A DNA stretch of 64,000 nt from Hydractinia symbiolongicarpus (lineage: Eukaryota; Cnidaria; Hydrozoa; Anthoathecata; Hydractiniidae), in assembly GCF_029227915.1 (NCBI RefSeq), contig NC_079882.1, positions 20,899,001-20,963,000 on the forward strand, written 5' to 3'. A program made the translations under genes and the position numbers. The notes under the pieces were generated by a model. The model did no database searches and was not told the origin of the DNA. It worked only from the letters and a program-made list of their open reading frames with translations. Below, piece by piece: positions 38,801-50,090 of the stretch (the first letter of the stretch is position 1; each line of letters starts with the position of its first letter).

Positions 38801-41800
38801 TATTAGATTTCACTTGTGTCTAATTAATATGTATTTTGATAGCGGACTTGATGTTTACAATGCGGCCTGTTTGAGAAGTTGAAGAAAAGCGATTTAGATT
38901 GATGTAATTTAAAAGTTCCATTATAACTGATAATATCTTGTTTTTAGCTGTATCTTCTTTCTTTCGGTATCTTTGACGAATTTAAACCTGCGTTGTGTTA
39001 AAAAATTAAAAGACTTACAATGTTTTTGTGAGAAGAGTATATGTTTTAATCTGCGAGAGAATACTAAAAGAAAAAAAGAGCAGTCATTTAAAGTTCATTC
39101 ACACAGTGTGATCAGTGATTTGTCAGAAACAATATTATTCCGTTCTCAACAATTCAAAAGGCATGCTCCGCAAATCCGCACAATATCTCGCTTATCATTC
39201 GGAGCGATTTAAAGAAAAGAAAAAAATTATTTTACATCATATCCAATCAGTTTTGTTAAAATTGAAACCTGTTTTTCTTTTGTTAAATAACGGAATGCTA
39301 AAATTTAGAAATGTAAGATCTCCACTTTTAATTGACAAAAAAGTTTCCTATAACCCTGTTATTGTAATGCATATTTTAGTGGTGAATATATAAATATATC
39401 ACTGAAAACATTCTTTCAACTTTATTCTTTCATCTCTTAAATAAGCCTGGTCTTACTGTAAGCCACTTGTGTTTTCAACCTATGCTATTTAATCCCTTCT
39501 TTAATTTGATTAATGGTCTTTCGAAAAAATCTGCTTTCAATGAAAAATTATTTAGTTTGTCAACTGCACTCATGCTGAGTTCATTTAAAGTAAGTCTTGT
39601 TTGTTTGTTTGTTTATGTGTGTTTGTTTTTTTTGTTTTTTTTATGTTTGTGTGTTTGTTTGTTTGTTTATGTTTGTGTGTTTGTTTGTTTTGTTTATGTT
39701 TGTGTGTTTGTTTTTGTTGGTTGTTTATTTTTTTATTTGTTTGTTTCTTTATTTTAAGTTAATTTTTCCTGTATTTGCGTCTGTAATATACTTTTCAAAT
39801 CAATTTGTTGCGGTATAAATAGGTTTGTTTTTCGTTCGGTAATTTATCCGGTTACTCATAAGTGAACTTTTAAGTGTTCGTTTCAATATTACAGGAAATT
39901 AAAATTAAATTTATGAATTCTTTGTCATGCTTTGTCTGCTCAAAAACGTTGCGCAGAACTTTATTTTAGACCCCTGCGGAGTGATTAAAACTATGCTAAG
40001 GGTGCACGAAATTCTCGCGGATTTTTCGAACTAGCATAGATGATTCGTTCAATTTTAGATGCGACGTGTTTATTTCGACGCTGTTATGAAAAGTTTCAGC
40101 AATAGCCGACGATCAATTTAAATTAATTTACGAATTGTATCTTGTAATTGAGTAATTGAGCGAAATGAGCAGAGATTTTGATACGATTCAATTTCTCTGC
40201 GAAAAAAATTACGCCATGGTATTATATCAGACGAAGCAAAATATGTCTTGTCCAATATCGAAAGGAAATAAGAAATATCAAAATGCTTGACATTTTTGTT
40301 GTGATTTATAGTTGATTGCATATCTTTCACTTATGTATTTATGTGTCTTTATTATCCAAACCCTTATTCAGACGCAATTACTTTCTTATAGAAAAATATG
40401 CCGACATTGTCGCTGCTCTCGAGAAGATCATTGTTTGTTACCAACCTCGATACAAGAGAAGACATACAGTATCAGTAAATACACCGGAACCGAACACAAC
40501 AGCATCATGGGAAACGATGATGACAGCGGTTGCTGCACGGAGGAGTATGCCTGGGTGCCACCCGGTCTTACACCCGCCCAGGTAGGCGTGGTCTAAATTG
40601 ACAGTTGTGGAAATCCCTCACATTCTTCATCTTTTAATGCCATCTTAATTAGAAAATGACGTCAATGAAGGAGAATTACATTTTTTTGTCTTCAAGAGTT
40701 AAATTTAAATTAACTTATGACGTAAAAAACATTTTTTTGAATTTACATCTCGTGATAAATTATTTAGCTGTTATCCGTGCATGGCTATTATATTAACCTT
40801 CATCTCTACGAGCATCATCTGATTCCCCAAATTGGTTTTGCTCTCCTTTGAAAGAGAAGTCTTCTCCAAAATTATTACACTAGCTTGTGTTCGTGTTTTG
40901 AAGTAACGATTTGCGAAATATGTTAGTTTGATCTAAAACAGTTGGAGGTTCGCTCAAATTCGTATGCTTACGATTAAATTTATAATCCGTTTAATCACAC
41001 TCGGCTTAATTCAGATTAGATATCCTAATGATGATGAATAACCAGCGTTGCCCAAATATTCATCCGGAAATCCGATTTCTATGATAAACAAAATGTATTG
41101 TTAAATTATGATTTCGTATAATAAGTTTTTTTCTTGATTAGGTCAATGGTTATATGGGCAGTCTTCCGGAAGATAAAATTCCTTACGTAAATAGTATCGG
41201 TGAACAATATCGCGCCAAACAGTTGTTATATCAACTTCCTCCACATGATAGCGAGGTTAAACATTGTCATAATTTATCAGAAGATGAAAAACGAGAATTG
41301 CGTACATTCCATGGAAGGCGTAGAAAGGATTGTTTGGGAAGAGGAAATGTGCAAACTTTTCCCAGTTCTATTAATGGAGTAACTGGGATTTGTCAACAGG
41401 TACAATCATGCTTCTAAATTTTAATAACGAGATGGTGCTGCGACATTTTTTGTCTTATAGACTGGGTCATACTAAGCTTCACAAGTCTTATGCTGCGACA
41501 GTTTTGAGCCTTACGATGCTTAGTGGAAACCAACCTTAAGCATGTAGTGTTTCTTTGGTAAGGTAACTGACTGATTTTGTTTTAGTGTTCTCTTCACATT
41601 TCACCTGGCGATGTGGTAGTTCACGCATGGAGAGCAGGTAAGGAAGCCTGCTGGCATCCCGCATGTTTCACCTGCAACACATGTAGAGAACTGCTGGTCG
41701 ATCTTGTTTATTTCTACCAAGAAGGGAGAGTGTATTGTGGAAGACATCATGCAGAGCTGTTGAAACCAAGATGCTCAGCTTGTGATGAGGTAGGAGGAGA

Positions 41801-43340
41801 TTTTATTATATTCCATCGCTCTCCATCCTACGGTATTTAGTTGTTTCTTTTAACGGTATAGTTTTTTGTTATATTTTAGATTATATTTTCTGACGAATGT
41901 ACGGAAGCCGAAGGGCGATTTTGGCATATCGGTCATTTTGCTTGTTTTGAGTGCGACGCTTCACTTGGTGGGCAGCGCTATGTGATGAGGGACAATCACC
42001 CAATTTGTTGCAAATGTTTCGAAAAAATGTTTGCTGAGTTCTGTGACTCATGTGGAGAACCCATTGGTATTGATGTCGGCCAAATGGCGCATGGAAGTCA
42101 GCACTGGCATGCTAACGAGAAATGTTTTAGTTGTTTTAACTGTGGCATAAGCTTGCTCGGACAACCATTCTTGCCAAAGAATGGAGAAATATTTTGTTCA
42201 TCTGGATGTAGTAGAGGTATTCCTCCACCCAATCCTGTCACGCCGAAATATCCTCCACGGTCAGCATCAAGAAATCGATCTTATCGTCCATCGGATTATT
42301 CGAATAACAACAGAGAAAAGGATGGTTATATTAGTTCCAGTACGTTAAGTCCAGAACCCGTTCGTAAAATGGTAGAAACACGTTCCAAAACTAGTTACCG
42401 TAATTCGTTAGATAAGTATGGCCTGGCGGGTGCGGAGAAGCTTGGAGATATGCTTAAAAATATGCCACAACATGACCATATTAAAGAAGAAAGTGACAGA
42501 GATGAGACTAGTTCTACATGTTCATCTGCAAATTCGTCAAGAAAAGAACTACCTTCATTTCCACCAAGTAATCGACACAGCAAAAAACCTGTTCTTCGTG
42601 TACCTCCGAATCATAGACAAAAACCAAAAGGTCCTGAAATATGGATCGATGTGGTTCCACCTATAGAAATGACTACACGCCAGGAAGAAAAGAAGAAAAA
42701 TAATTTTTCCGGCAAGCATGAATACACCCACCCAAACGGGAACAATACAATCGAGAGACTCGTGCAAGCAGAACGAAGTCGTCGTCGTCATCGAAGAAAA
42801 GCTGACGACTCTTATTTTTCTGACTTTGAGGTTGAAAGACGTAAACGTTCCCAAAGGCGACAACAATATATGCCGAGTTTACCGTATACAGTTGAGTCGC
42901 CAACTCCTTCGGAAATACCTGTTATATCGTCAAAAGCTCGTTCCACTGAATCTCTTGATGCTGGTAAAAGTCGAGTTTGTGGTCGTCGTGACGAAAGAGA
43001 ACATCGAAGTAAAAGAACGACGTCAGAAACGAATATTTCGAATTCAAAAAACTATAAGACTAAAACCGACGCTGTCGCCAACCTCAAACTCGGTATAGAC
43101 GTAAGCTCGCCTAAAAAACAAAATTTTAATAAAGTAGACATTGGTAAACGAGCCCCGCCAAGAAAACAATCGGTCGAAGAAAATAGAAAGCCGAGATCAT
43201 TCGGGATGTTTTCGGCTGAAGATCAACGAAGAACTAGAATAAATTATGTAACGCAAGACGATATGGCTTTACATCGGCAAAAGAGTCCAAAAAAGGGGAA
43301 AAAGAAGAACAGAAATCAAAGCCAATGCGTAATATCATAA
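23874..43340 (+). CDS. prickle: Prickle: PET domain, three LIM domains, C-terminal CaaX box
   Basis: Core planar cell polarity protein that acts at the cell cortex opposite the Frizzled complex. Exons of the longest form: 23874-23900, 24029-24135, 40392-40581, 41142-41399, 41586-41789 and 41880-43340, 748 residues. The first exons plus exon 3 give the [22 protein letters not shown] motif shared with Testin and LMCD1 N-termini. The PET domain follows ([35 protein letters not shown]), then LIM1 ([10 protein letters not shown] to [10 protein letters not shown]), LIM2 ([22 protein letters not shown]) and LIM3 ([11 protein letters not shown] to [10 protein letters not shown]). The tail is long, basic and low-complexity and ends [20 protein letters not shown] is a CaaX prenylation box, as in other Prickle proteins. 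Intron 2 is 16.3 kb and holds two further candidate first exons. Confidence 0.94.
24285..24689. mobile_element. MITE with TTCTCGGATCCGGG ends, copy 2
   Basis: An intact 405-bp copy: TTCTCGGATCCGGGTTAACA at the left and TGTTAACCCAGATCCGAGAA at the right, one mismatch between the arms. It lies in prickle intron 2, 150 bp after exon 2. Confidence 0.88.
24690..29215. other. Prickle intron 2, first part
   Basis: I see no exon or named element, only short AT-rich frames without domains and, at 27838-27852, a half copy of the CCTGGGAACGAGGTT repeat. Confidence 0.4.
29216..29316 (+). CDS. Candidate alternative first exon of prickle (isoform b)
   Basis: An ATG opens 33 codons ([20 protein letters not shown], then [13 protein letters not shown]) that end in AG just before GTAGGT. 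Length (101 bases), phase and final AG are the same as for exon 2 and for the candidate at 38193-38293, so splicing to 40392 would keep the frame ([12 protein letters not shown]) and give 737 residues. The codons look protein-like against the AT-rich intron. Drosophila prickle makes its isoforms through alternative first exons in just this way. Transcription evidence is needed. Confidence 0.55.
29317..38192. other. Prickle intron between candidate first exons b and c
   Basis: No exon was recognised in 8.9 kb. It includes a T run near 30860, an (ATTT)n microsatellite at about 34072-34102 and long T-rich stretches that give spurious hydrophobic frames (for example 31341-31781). Confidence 0.4.
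38193..38293 (+). CDS. Candidate alternative first exon of prickle (isoform c)
   Basis: An ATG opens 33 codons ([20 protein letters not shown], then [13 protein letters not shown]) that end in AG before GTTTGT. It is 101 bases long, in the same phase as the other candidates. Joined to exon 3 it reads [13 protein letters not shown], keeping part of the Cys motif. It lies 2.1 kb upstream of exon 3 and may have its own promoter. Confidence 0.6.
39590..39757. repeat. TTTG/TGTG-rich microsatellite in the prickle intron
   Basis: Irregular repeats of TTTGTTTG, TTTATGTTTG and TGTGTTTG over about 165 bp. The phenylalanine/valine/cysteine frame across it is an artefact. Confidence 0.8.
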
Positions 43341-46175
43341 AGGAATATAAGTTTTTTTTTAACATCTGCACATAATTTATTTGTACTTTTTAATATGTTT
43401 TTACCTGACTTCTGTTGCGGGATAAATGACGACTCACTGCGCACAAAATATTAAAAGTTTAATCTTTCGTTGGGAAGAATTTTTTTCTTTATTACTTTTA
43501 GTAATAGTACATATTTATGTGTGGTTTATGCCACTTATATAGTTACCGATGCAACAAGAATGAGGCGTTCTTAATCTTCAGCTTAACAATATTAATTTTT
43601 GGCGTTTCGAACTGTATATAGTTTAAAATGTTCTGTAAAAAGGCATGGAATATTAATGTAATATAGAATAAGTCCTATGTTTGAATATAGAATACACTTA
43701 GCTATAAGTAATGTTAAAATTATTTAACTGGGTACATGGGTTAGGAACGGCCTTAAGGGAACTAATTTGCGCAGGAATTAAATTTCGCGAATCAAAAAGT
43801 TGTATTGCAGTCTGATGGAAAGTTATAGGTCTTTGAAACATATTATACCAGACAAAAACCACTTCTTCAATGAAAATGATTTTAGAATTTAGTACTGTTT
43901 TAAATTGTTTTTGCGAATTAAGTATTTCGTGAACATTAAACTTAGCGAAATGGGAAAAAGCGCGAAATTCGCAAAAAAATCTTTAAGCGAAGATTGGTTC
44001 CCGTAGGGTATTTTCCTGCATTCCTACACAGGACTTGAAATAGCAGCAGCAATCTCGCCCAGGAAAAAGACGGTTGATGATTTTATCACTTAACTTTCTA
44101 CAAATAGAAATAGTTTGACAACATCATCCCTGGCATTATCATTTATAACCTATTTTTATAGGTTCAACTTTGTTACCAGTACTTTTGTCTCCTCTTCCAA
44201 AAAAATGAGTACATTTATTGCAATGATCTTTCTGATGGTATGTATACAAATGGATTTGTATGTAACAAACACGACGCACTGATTGGAAAAACGTATTACA
44301 GTTTTCTTTCATGAAAAAGATAAAAAGAGCATTAATAAGAAAGAGTTGATGCAGATGGTAAATTTGATAAATATATATTTGCAACCATTCAGTCCCATAG
44401 CATGCGCATGAAAATATGTCTCGGGACGCCACTTCTTATTTGCTGCAGAATAGTCTTATGAAAAAATTGAATTGATTTTTGTCGCCGCTATGCGGGGCGG
44501 AATCTTTAAAATCGCCTGATGGAAGATAGATATATATATAGAGAGAGAGACAGCACAGAGCCCGGACGCTGCTAAGTTATTGTCCAGGCTAAACGCTCGG
44601 AAAACTCCATTTTTTCGAAAGCCAATGAAGATACTTTATTTTAATCTCTGTCAATTAAATGATCAATCTGAACAGAGTGTACTCTTCGTGTGGCCAGAAC
44701 ATTCCGTGTGCGGCAATGACTAAAAGTGCTTACATTTTGTTGGTCGCCCCTTGCTGGTCTCTTTGATTTGGTCGTAGTAGCTTCATTGATGGGGAGCTAA
44801 GCACTATTTTTTAAGTTCGTGTATTTTATCACGTAAGAATTATTTTATATATAGCTAAGTGAGAAAGGTGTGCTAGCTAGCTACCTCTCTCAATTTTTTG
44901 TGCTGACTTGGATCTCCTTTTGATTGGTGCTGATATACCCCTTTTAGTAGTCATGGAATTAATTACTTGCTAGCTAGCTATGGAGCTAGCTACACAAAAT
45001 AGTGCTTTGATTAGAGTGCCTTTCTTTCTTAAACAGAAAGCAACAAAAAACCTTTATCCTGCCTTGCTTAGTTCTTCCATGACTGGACACCGAACTCCTG
45101 TTCTTATGGGAAAAAAGGGGGCTAAAAATAACTTCCAAATGACATTTTGTGGGACTACTTCTATCAGATAAAAAGATATATATATTAGCACAGGATTTTT
45201 TTTATATTTTTTGCAGAAAAGTTGTCGAATCGTGACAAAAGCTTATTGTTGCTTGCCCTGAGCAGCCGGTGAACTGATAATTAGCCTGTAACAATATATA
45301 GTTAGCTGATGCAGGATAATTAGATGCTACGCCTAGTATAATTAGCCGTTAAAAGCTTCTTTGTGTTCTTTACAGCTAACTGCGTCTTTTCCATGTTTTT
45401 TTCTTGAAATCAGAATAGTTTTGTTGTTTAATAATATATATACGACATTTATATGTACTGCTAGCTACAGTAAAATTATAACTTTTTTTGCAAAATTGTT
45501 ATTCTTTTTCTTGGTTTTAATTGAAGCACAACTTTATGTTGATCTATATAAATATAGATGGCTATGGGGAGATCGATAACGAAGAGAAGTGAAAATTAAG
45601 TAAAAAGTTAACCCCATAATTCTCCGTTTTCAAGGTAAATTTCAAAATCCTTCAGGCTAATGACGGAAATCTTAAAGCCGCAGGGCTTCTTGTTTAAATG
45701 TTTCTACCTCCCGAAGCATGGATGTGGAGGGAGTGGGAAGTTTTGTCGAGGCTATCAAAGTTTTATGCAGCGATGAACATACTAACCAGATCTTGCTTTA
45801 TGGCTTCTTTCTTGTTTTTATTTTTGAAGCAGCAAAAACGTCTTTTTAAGACTGAAATTTTCGTAAATATTTCTAAAGACTGCAATAAAATGTTTAAACT
45901 ACCCAGGCACCCTTATCATTATTAATACTGAAGCCATTTATATTTGAGAACTTCACCTTTTCTGAGATAACACACTTTTAAAAACTGTTGTTAAAAACAC
46001 AAGGGATGCGTGGCTACCCTGAGACAGATTCGTGAAATTTTGTTTTTAAAACTCCTAATCAAAATCCCCCCTTTTTTATTCCTGTGATCTGAAAATAAGA
46101 ACGACTTCAGGTAGATTTCTGGGATTGTTGGACAATAGGAAAAACAAAAAAAATCATGGAATTAATTTATTGAGA
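43341..46175. other. Tail-to-tail spacer between prickle and RPL10A
   Basis: It holds the 3' ends of both genes. Small TA and GA microsatellites lie near 44528-44555, and CTAGCTAG motifs recur around 44870-44995. No further gene was recognised. Confidence 0.4.
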
Positions 46176-48706
46176 TTAAAACAATCTTTGAACTTTGCCC
46201 ATTGTGCTTTTTATATGAAGTGACCTGACGTTCTGCCAGTTCTTTTTCAAAAGCGATACAAGGAAGTTGACAGCTAAGAAAACATTTTGAGCTAATTGAT
46301 CTTCAGTCATATCGACATGTCCTACAGCAACTGCAAGACACAATACCTGAAAGAGGAATAAAGAAACCTGTATAAGTTTCTTATTCTTTATAACACAAAA
46401 TAAAGAAACGAGTACTGTAAATAAATTCTGTATTTTTAAAGACCCCAGAAGCCAGGTCCGGCTGCAAAGCCTACCAGTTACTTGGCCTTACCACTTGCGA
46501 TTTGCAGATATACCTGCTTGTGCAAGGAGCCAAGGTCCTGGTTAACTTACCTTTTTCATTTGAAACTTAATAGTTTTTTTGATGTCACTGATTTTTTCTT
46601 CCATCTTATCACTATGGGTGATCATTGTTGGAAACTTTCCTGCTTTGTTCAATCCGGGTCCAAGAAGACGTGGAATTTGTTTGATCAAAGTATCTGAAGC
46701 AACGAAACCATCATACTTCTTAGCTAAAAAAATACATGTTATGAATATAAACAAAATTCAAAACTTTGCAGACCTTAAGAAATTAGGCTGGCCTAAATGT
46801 TTATGCTTATACACATAGATGTCTCAGAGATCTTGGTGGGTACTCGTCATCCAACAGTCAAGAGTAGCAAATATATTCATCATCATTGACATCACAAAGA
46901 GGCTTATCCCATAATTAAAAATGAATACGAGAATATCACAACTTTTTAAGGTTTAGTGTTGAGCGTGACAAAATGACAAAGACAAATTTTTGTATAATTT
47001 TTATGCAACTCTTAACATTCACCGATTATGTCGCAGCACATATTAGGCAAGAGAAATTATATAACAGTTTCTCGCCAATCACCTCTGCACATGGTTGAGA
47101 TTTATCACAAAATAGAGTATAGTTATTTACATAATTTCTTATCTAACACAGAACCCTTTTCCTGTAGCTACAAGGTATTTCTCCTTATAAGTGTTTGATG
47201 AAAAATCTGATCTAGCATAGTTTGCAGAAAATATCTGACTTTGCACAATGCCCTTGAACTGGATTAGGAAAATAGAACAGAATTTAAAACTTTACAGCTT
47301 TTAGTAATCAGGCTGTCCTAAATGTTTGCTTATACACCTAAATGTCTCAGAGATCTTGGTGGGTACTCGTCATCCAACAGTCAAGAGTAGCAAATATATT
47401 CATCATCATTGACATTAAATAGGAGCTGCATGAGTTTTAAATAATCTATGACAGCAAACAGACTATTTTTTTCGGCCTGTCATGAAGATGAGGGTGTTTT
47501 AAAATAATGGTTAAACAAAATTCATGGTGGCAAAAATAACCCAGTATAAGGGTTTCCATTTTTCCAAAGCAACTATCCATACCAAATAGAATTTCCATAA
47601 GTATACTGTAACAGCATATTAAAAGTATTTCTGAAGTGTTACACCACCATTGAAAATATTTATGTTAGCACCCTTGTACCCATTCAACATTTATGTAACA
47701 CCCAAGTTCGCCATTTTCACCTCCTGTAACGCATGGTAACAAATCTAATACCACCCACCCCCTTTTTGTTATGTAATATTTTCAAGACCTTATCTATTTA
47801 TTTCCTTCAGTACAAAAAGCCTTTATGTAATGAATGATCAGGCAAACTAGTGCTCTAATATGAGAAAAGGATGAACAGGGCCATTTATTTAGCACACAAT
47901 ATGACATGTTGGTACTTTTGCGAATTCCAGAGGTAAGAAACACACTAAAATAACTGAAAATAATTGTGATGTTACATGATAAAAGAACAATTCGTAACAA
48001 AAATAATCATACCCTCACACAACACCTCAGATGTTACATAATTATTGAATAGTCCCCTAGTTAAAATTAACAGTCAATTCGTTGGGTTCATGCAAAGAAG
48101 CAACCTGATTGCTGTCATCAAGAGCTTTGTTGATACTTGTGGGTGGATGCAAACACAACATATTTTCAAATAATGACTTTTTGTATACAGAATGCACCTT
48201 TACTCGAGTAGCATATCAGAACTTCATCTATTATCAGCATTGTCAAAAACACGGACCTGAAGTTGAACTCATCATTTGCCACTATGATACTCTGTTTAAG
48301 TAAAAATTCACTTACCAAGCTTTTTTACAAGTTTTTTGTCCTTGTTTAATTTCTTCAAAGCCTCGATATCCATGTATGGAATATTGTTCGCCTTGGCTTC
48401 ATCACAGTGAGATTCATCTCCTAAGACACAAATCTTCAGCTTCGGTCTTGGAACATTCTTTAATTTAACAGTTCCACTGAAACGTTTGTCTTTTTGAGGA
48501 TCGTAGTTTTTTAGTCCGATTTGGAGCTCAACTGTTTCTAAGAACTTGCGTTTTTTATCTTTGGAACCATCGAGAATGGCCTTTACACAATCGTAAAGAG
48601 TGTCCCGAGATATCTTGGAACTATATTTTGAAAAATATTAGATTAGCGACAACTTAACTGAATGATGAAAGAGATATTTGAAGATAAACTTTTGTACTTA
48701 CGACAT
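46176..48706 (-). CDS. RPL10A: 60S ribosomal protein L10a (uL1)
   Basis: L1-stalk protein of the large subunit, involved in release of E-site tRNA. Minus-strand exons: 48706-48702 (ATGTC), 48620-48316, 46723-46551 and 46346-46176. The joins ATGTC/TTCCAAG, AAGCTTG/CTAAG and AAAAAG/GTATTG all keep the frame and give 217 residues, the usual length. The protein reads [20 protein letters not shown], then [16 protein letters not shown], then the uL1 signature region [20 protein letters not shown] with KAGKFPT, and ends MGKVQRLF. An AATAAA lies at 46171-46166, five bases after the stop. Intron 2 contains two U24 snoRNAs; intron 3 a GC-rich hairpin. Divergent neighbour: NUP205. Confidence 0.97.
46481..46534 (-). 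ncRNA. Possible structured RNA hairpin in RPL10A intron 3
   Basis: A GC-rich island in an AT-rich intron folds as nested stems CTTGGC/GCCAAG, CTTGC/GCAAG and GCAG/CTGC with internal loops, on either strand. This recalls one arm of an H/ACA snoRNA, and ribosomal protein introns are common hosts. No convincing H box or ACA-terminated second arm was found, so the class is open. Confidence 0.3.
46819..46892 (-). ncRNA. SNORD24: Box C/D snoRNA U24 (copy 1), in RPL10A intron 2
   Basis: Read on the host strand, ATGTC/GACAT forms the terminal stem around box C (ATGATGA) and box D (CTGA), with TTGA and GATGACG as likely D' and C'. The guide before D (CCACCAAGATCT) and the guide before D' (ATTTGCTACT) are complementary to two adjoining stretches of the conserved 28S rRNA segment GATCTTGGTGG-TAGTAGCAAAT, the known U24 targets (2'-O-methylation). 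Length 74, in the coding orientation of the host intron. In vertebrates U24 is hosted by RPL7A, so the host differs here. Confidence 0.9.
47342..47415 (-). ncRNA. SNORD24: Box C/D snoRNA U24 (copy 2), in RPL10A intron 2
   Basis: All 74 bases equal copy 1 at 46819-46892, including stem, boxes and both 28S guides, while the flanking 60-70 bp on one side (AAAACTTT.CAG, GGCTG.CCTAAATG) align only with many changes. The two copies arose by duplication inside the same intron. Two snoRNAs in one intron usually need care in processing; either could be the main source. Confidence 0.9.
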
Positions 48707-50090
48707 GGCTGCAACGCTTTGCCAGCAACGTCGAAAAAGGAAAACGCTCGGTCCCCGGGTCGTTTTAAATAGCACGCTCGTGGTTATTATGTTGTATATT
48801 ACAGAACAAGAAACACGACAGACTGATCCTGATCGCTTGCAGGAACGGAAGTATGTTTTTGCAGAAGTTATTAAACTTTACTTGGTGTCACGTGTTATTA
48901 TATGGCTTCAAAATTTTTATTTATTATTAATAAAAACAATAAAATAAACAGAAAAAGTGAAATTGGGAGTGTGCGTAAAGCACAGTACCGGATATATTCA
49001 ACTTAATTTATGCTAAAAAATTTAGCTTAAAATGTGTTTCCAGCATAATGTGTTTCGCAAACATGCTCAGTATAAAGGAATGCAATTAACCTGAGATAGC
49101 TACAAAAAATAAATAATAAAAATGTCCAGTCCTTTTGTATCTGATTCTGCTCTGCTCAAAACAATAAACAGCAACCATCAGAAAGCTAGCTAGTAGTCAA
49201 TTAACACATTACCAATAAAAATGTCTGTAGAACCACGAATTTTAAAAGTCATACTAAAAATTACGACTTTCTTTAGTTTCCCTTCATTTCGTAAAACTTC
49301 AATAACGGCAGGCGGCAGGAATAGTGATTTTATATTAGATTTAAACCATTATGATACAACACGGTGGATAATACGACGAAACCTAAATCGCGCAACGAAG
49401 AATTATAAGCCACGACAAAAAGTGAAACACCACACGACGAGGAGTGTCACATAAACCCACACGCCGAAAAGCAGAACGATAACAAGGAAAGCCTAACACG
49501 AATTTTGACCCACAAATGACTCCATATATCTGACGTCTGCATTTTACCCTATACACCAATCCGACACGCCCCGACCGCGTTCACATTGCAGAGACCTGGG
49601 GTAAAAAAACATGAGGGGTAAAAAAATTTCAAGTCGATAAGCCATTTTAACTTACATTGCAATGATGGTATCGAATTTTTTTTACAACAGTATTATGTGT
49701 TTTTCGAGTCTCAAACACTTACAAATAGACAAAGGTGTGACTATGGTACTACTCTTTATATCTATCGAACTATCAGTAAATACAGGAGTTTGCTGGTCAA
49801 AGACCCTGTCTGACGTTGTGATATTGTCTGATACATATAATTATGATTTATCACACTTTACACTTGCAACTCCTTCGCTAAGATTTTCTCCCCTTCTACA
49901 CAATAAACAAAAAAAATGGTTGTTTTTATTTTCATGCCTTTAAAAAGCTGATTTTAAAATATTTTTTTTCTCCCTGCACGGCACCAGGAGGCGCGCGCGA
50001 AAGACTCGCTCGCCGTCCAAACAGCATCCTTGTTCCGCAAAGTAACGATATGGATGGCGGTAATGCACACTTGGAGCGAGAAATTACAAA
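48707..50090. promoter_or_regulatory. Divergent upstream region of RPL10A and NUP205
   Basis: 1.4 kb between the two predicted starts. It becomes CpG-rich at 49985-50030 (GGCGCGCGCG, CTCGCTCGCCG), just before the NUP205 start. No coding sequence was recognised. Promoter function is inferred. Confidence 0.4.

Noticed and set aside
39467-39818. Open frames rich in Phe, Val and Cys
   Set aside because: They translate a TTTG/TGTG microsatellite.
42395-43098. Several open frames on the minus strand and in another plus frame over the last prickle exon
   Set aside because: They are shadows of the real prickle frame, which carries LIM2, LIM3 and the CaaX end.
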